Notes under the pieces: model-generated
What the model was told of the DNA's origin: nothing
Database searches by the model: none
The model's input: the letters and a program-made list of their open reading frames with translations, nothing else
Assembly: GCA_003154255.1 (NCBI GenBank)
Contig: PMCY01000211.1
Coordinates: 1,694 to 11,131, forward strand
Source: Candidatus Aminicenantota bacterium
Lineage (GTDB): Bacteria; Acidobacteriota; Aminicenantia; Aminicenantales; UBA4085
Direction: 5' to 3'
Length of the DNA stretch: 9,438 nt
Shown here: positions 7,801-9,438 of the stretch, piece after piece
How the letters are laid out: every line of letters begins with the position of its first letter
Numbering within the stretch: the first letter of the stretch is position 1
Made by a program: the position numbers and the translations under genes

Positions 7801-8291
7801 TCATTGCCGCCCTCCCGGAGGGCACGGGCAATCTCTATACGGAAAACGAATATTCCGATTTCGATCTGCGTTTCGAATTCAAGCTGACCCCCGGCTCCAA
7901 CAACGGCATCGGCATCCGCGCCCCGCTCAGCGGCGACGCGGCCTATGTCGGCATGGAAATCCAGGTCCTGGACGATTCGGCCGACCAATACAAATCCCTC
8001 AATCCTTATCAGTACCACGGCTCGGTTTACGGCGTCGTCCCCAGCCGGCGCGGTTTTCAGAAACCTGTCGGAGAATGGAACACGGAAGAGATCATCGCCC
8101 GCGGCCGCCGGATCACGGTCCTCCTCAACGGCACGACCATCGTCGACGCCGACATTGACGCCGCCGCGGCGTCCGGGACGGTCGACCATCGGGATCACCC
8201 CGGACTGAAGAACGCCGCCGGCCACATCGGCTTTTTGGGCCATGGATCGCGCGTCGAATTCCGCAACCTCAGGATCAAGGAGCTCCGCTGA
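4863..8291 (+). CDS. Secreted HEAT-repeat protein with two DUF1080 (3-keto-disaccharide hydrolase) domains
   Basis: The product is 1142 aa. The frame is open further upstream inside the preceding gene, but ATG 4863, with GAGGA (4854-4858) overlapping the previous stop, gives a signal peptide (residues 1-34, ending IRAQ). An ATG at 4878 is an alternative. Residues about 40-730 are Ala/Leu-rich helical HEAT-type repeats, probably a scaffold. DUF1080 domain 1 (about 738-930) has FNGKDLDGW (744-752), SGIYLRG (824-830) and QVQIWDP (833-839). A Ser/Ala/Gly-rich linker (about 931-953) leads to domain 2 (about 954-1142), with FNGRDLLGW (959-967), NNGIGIRAP (1013-1021), MEIQVLDD (1031-1038) and a HIGFLGHGS region. 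The family (PF06439) includes enzymes that cleave 3-keto-glycosides. The two copies differ clearly and may act on different substrates, or one may only bind. The gene lies between a Gfo/Idh/MocA oxidoreductase and an M55 peptidase in one operon. Confidence 0.88.
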   Translation: MTGTTMKSKIRLSRAVLALLLAAAAAAAPANIRAQVPGAPADLSDRVGAVLLRFPSASGPDRDAAAAAFLALGEPGVLEACRRLAPAGTEDDSLVRYALHGATVYAARAGAESERAVFAAALLKALAVHPNAEAKAFLISQIQWVAHDDSVSALAAYLADPDLADPASRALVTIRGAKAEKALLTALTRSPGAAPLPVIQALGSLRSRPAVPALLALLRSSDPALREAVLNALAEIGDLSARPALEMIPLSLSGVERIKAAERFLRFGERLIANGEREGGRGIFRSILANYAAPSENQIRSAALDLLGRELGQAVLVDLLKAAESPDRMFRQKALAMAEPLRAAGASPWIARAASLPPANLADVIAMLGRRGDKDAESFILDGLKSGEAAVRCAAITAYARMNGAAAADELMPYFSSEDPDQVQAVFDAAEGWPTDLVVAKLMPVFPSLPLAAKRAAVEIFGGREAGAAVPLLLDSADAKDEGLRAAALTALESAARPEDLPAVLERLAKASAKKDIVALQNAATAASNRIAEPEKRADALLAALKKARKTKRADFLRPLARIGGAKALQAVVADLRHKDPAVQSAAAYALSNWPDATALDGLFMMGRRAADYKTRYLALQGIVRLLGEPSDSAGRIARWREAFDLAVQPDEKTLVIAGLGNIRDAEAARIASGFLARPEYQDKAASAIVRMVMPAPRLEGLAGFEAVLALRGALPYLESGYDREQGENYARGLLLQEGFEQNFNGKDLDGWKGLVADPPARAKMTAEELLQAQAEADDLMRKHWRVVDGDLLFDGAGHSLCTKKDFGDFEMFVDWKIEPKGDSGIYLRGSPQVQIWDPAQWPEGSGGLYNNQKNPKNPLVKADRPIGEWNTFYIRMAGDKVTVLLNGIRVVDNVVMENYWERDKPLYPVGQIELQAHSTNLSFKNIFIRTLSDADKASASGPAASSAEGSEEGFIALFNGRDLLGWRGDTKGYIVENGVIAALPEGTGNLYTENEYSDFDLRFEFKLTPGSNNGIGIRAPLSGDAAYVGMEIQVLDDSADQYKSLNPYQYHGSVYGVVPSRRGFQKPVGEWNTEEIIARGRRITVLLNGTTIVDADIDAAAASGTVDHRDHPGLKNAAGHIGFLGHGSRVEFRNLRIKELR

Positions 8292-9187
8292 TGACGAAAA
8301 AAACCGCTCTCCTCGGACTCGTTCTCCTCTGCTCGGCGGCCTTTCTTCCGGCCCGGAATACGGGGCCCAAGGTGTATGTTTCGGTGGATATGGAAGGCAT
8401 CTGGGGTGTGGTCCATGGCGACCAGGTCTCTTCGACGACCCCCGATTACGGCCCGGCCCGGAAGTGGATGGCCGAGGATGTCAACGCCGTTCTCAAGGGG
8501 TTGTGGGCGGCTGGGGCCGCCGAGATCGCGGTCAACGATTCCCACGGCGGCATGCGCAATATCCTGGCCGACACGCTCGATCCGAGGGCATCCTTGATTT
8601 CGGGCACACCCAAACCGTTGTCCATGATGCAGGGCCTCGACTCAACGTTCGACGCGGTCGTCTTCGTCGGATACCACGCCAAGGCCGGGACGGCCCAGGC
8701 CAACCTCGATCATACGATTTCCAGCTCCACGGTCTACGCCATTCGCGTCAACGGCCGCGAGCTCCCCGAGCTGGGCCTCAACGCCGCGATCGCCGGGTAC
8801 TTCAAGATTCCGGTCATCCTGCTGACCGGGGACGGGGAAACGTGCGTCCAGGCCAAGGCCATCCTGGGACAGGGGGTCGAAACCCTCGCCGTCAAGGAAG
8901 CCATCGGCCGCACCGCCGCCCGCATGCTGCCGAGGGAGACTGCCTTGAACCGCCTTTTCGAAAGCGCGGCCAGGGCCCTCAAAGCCCTGCCCCAGGCCAA
9001 GCCTTTCGTTTTGCCCCCGCCGCTCAGCTTCGAGCTCGAGTTCCACAATAGCGGCCAGGCCGAGCTGCCCCTCCTCGTTCCGGGTGTCAAGCGCATCGGA
9101 GGCCGCTCGGTCGCCTTTTCGTCCAACGATTATCTCGAAGGCTTCAAGCTGCTGCGGGCCCTCATCGCCCTCGGCGGCATCAATTAA
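8291..9187 (+). CDS. Secreted M55 (DppA-like) D-aminopeptidase family protein
   Basis: The product is 298 aa. The start overlaps the preceding stop by one base (TGATG), and AAGGAG (8277-8282) lies 8 nt upstream, so translation is probably coupled. The N-terminus (MTKKTALLGLVLLCSAAFLPA) is a signal peptide, whereas B. subtilis DppA is made without one. Family metal-site motifs are present: SVDMEG (31-36; Asp33, Glu35), NDSHGGMRN (82-90; His85), GYHA (127-130; His129) and PELGLNA (159-165; Glu160). From memory the DppA ligands are Asp8, Glu10, His60, His104 and Glu133, so the first four align at a constant offset of 25. M55 enzymes are zinc-dependent and release N-terminal D-amino acids from short peptides. 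Here the enzyme would act outside the cytoplasm, perhaps on peptidoglycan-derived peptides. Its role within a sugar operon is not clear, and another amide substrate is possible. Confidence 0.88.
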   Translation: MTKKTALLGLVLLCSAAFLPARNTGPKVYVSVDMEGIWGVVHGDQVSSTTPDYGPARKWMAEDVNAVLKGLWAAGAAEIAVNDSHGGMRNILADTLDPRASLISGTPKPLSMMQGLDSTFDAVVFVGYHAKAGTAQANLDHTISSSTVYAIRVNGRELPELGLNAAIAGYFKIPVILLTGDGETCVQAKAILGQGVETLAVKEAIGRTAARMLPRETALNRLFESAARALKALPQAKPFVLPPPLSFELEFHNSGQAELPLLVPGVKRIGGRSVAFSSNDYLEGFKLLRALIALGGIN

Positions 9188-9205
9188 ACCCCCGCGGAGT
9201 CGGCC

Positions 9206-9438
9206 ATGAACAAATGCGGCGCTCGAAGTGCGGCCATTCTCCTCGCCTGGACGATAGCCGGCGGCAGCACGCCGGCCCCGGCCGGGCCGGGCAACATCGC
9301 CCCTCAGGCCAAGGCCACGGCCTCCTCGTCCCGGCCCGAATTCCCGGTCGCCCAGGTCAATGACGGGGATCGGAAGACGTCCTGGAGCGTCAAGCTCGAG
9401 GCCAAGGCGGGGGAGTGGCTCCGGCTCGATTGGCCTTC
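9206..9438 (+). CDS. Secreted protein with N-terminal F5/8 type C (discoidin) domain, partial
   Basis: The frame starts at ATG 9206, with GGAG (9196-9199) 6 nt upstream and 18 nt after the M55 stop, and is open to the right edge (77 complete codons). The product begins MNKCGARSAAILLAWTIAGG, a signal peptide ending around Pro-Ala-Pro-Ala (residues 23-26). Residues about 30-77 (NIAPQAKATASSS, then VNDGDRKTSWSV and GEWLRLDWP) match the start of an F5/8C/discoidin-like carbohydrate-binding domain: A-A-SS, DG---TSW, and W-LDW. What follows the domain is outside the window; it may be a glycoside hydrolase or another glycan-acting enzyme. It appears to be the fourth gene of the operon beginning at 3584. 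Confidence 0.75.
   Translation, partial: MNKCGARSAAILLAWTIAGGSTPAPAGPGNIAPQAKATASSSRPEFPVAQVNDGDRKTSWSVKLEAKAGEWLRLDWP

Noticed and set aside
7239..8243. Minus-strand open frame (334 codons) opposite the DUF1080 domains
   Set aside because: It lies wholly within the two DUF1080 domains, whose motifs are clear on the plus strand; no ribosome binding site or protein family is recognisable.
1..9438. CRISPR arrays, tRNA or rRNA genes
   Set aside because: No regularly spaced short repeats, no cloverleaf-like segment with a tRNA T-loop motif, and no rRNA-like conserved stretch was seen on reading either strand.

Overview
The window is high-GC bacterial DNA with densely packed genes that are nearly all exported or membrane-bound: sugar-active proteins, a peptidase and a methyltransferase. 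The mix of a Tat-exported Gfo/Idh/MocA oxidoreductase, a HEAT-repeat protein carrying DUF1080 (3-keto-disaccharide hydrolase) domains, an M55 aminopeptidase and a discoidin-type domain suggests a glycan-degrading, possibly uncultured lineage such as Acidobacteriota/Aminicenantes. Planctomycetes-like groups are also possible. This placement rests on gene style only; no rRNA or marker gene is present.

Layout. (1) Positions 1-143, minus strand: the 5' end of a small exported or lipoprotein-like gene that leaves the window on the left. (2) Positions 276-2297, plus strand: a secreted GH42/GH14-like glycoside hydrolase, divergent from gene 1. (3) Positions 2298-3583: a convergent/divergent island holding one minus-strand gene (2497-3375), a membrane-anchored class I SAM methyltransferase resembling the FAM173-type lysine methyltransferases. 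The island contains a 23-bp perfect inverted repeat (2407-2491) just past the methyltransferase stop and a 50-bp imperfect direct repeat (2345-2394 and 3429-3478) that brackets the gene. (4) Positions 3584-9438, plus strand: a tight four-gene operon of Tat-exported Gfo/Idh/MocA oxidoreductase, HEAT plus two DUF1080 domains (1142 aa), secreted M55 D-aminopeptidase-like protein, and a secreted protein starting with an F5/8 type C (discoidin) domain that runs off the right edge. Intergenic distances are 7 nt, a 1-nt stop/start overlap, and 18 nt.

How the genes may work together. The oxidoreductase could oxidise a glycoside to a 3-keto-glycoside outside the cytoplasm. The DUF1080 domains could then cleave the keto-glycoside, and the discoidin protein could bind or process the glycan. 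This oxidise-then-cleave route is the most interesting system in the window. The family-level link is established knowledge; its operation here, outside the cytoplasm and together with a D-aminopeptidase, is inference. The methyltransferase island looks like a separately acquired or repeat-associated insertion between two sugar-utilisation units.
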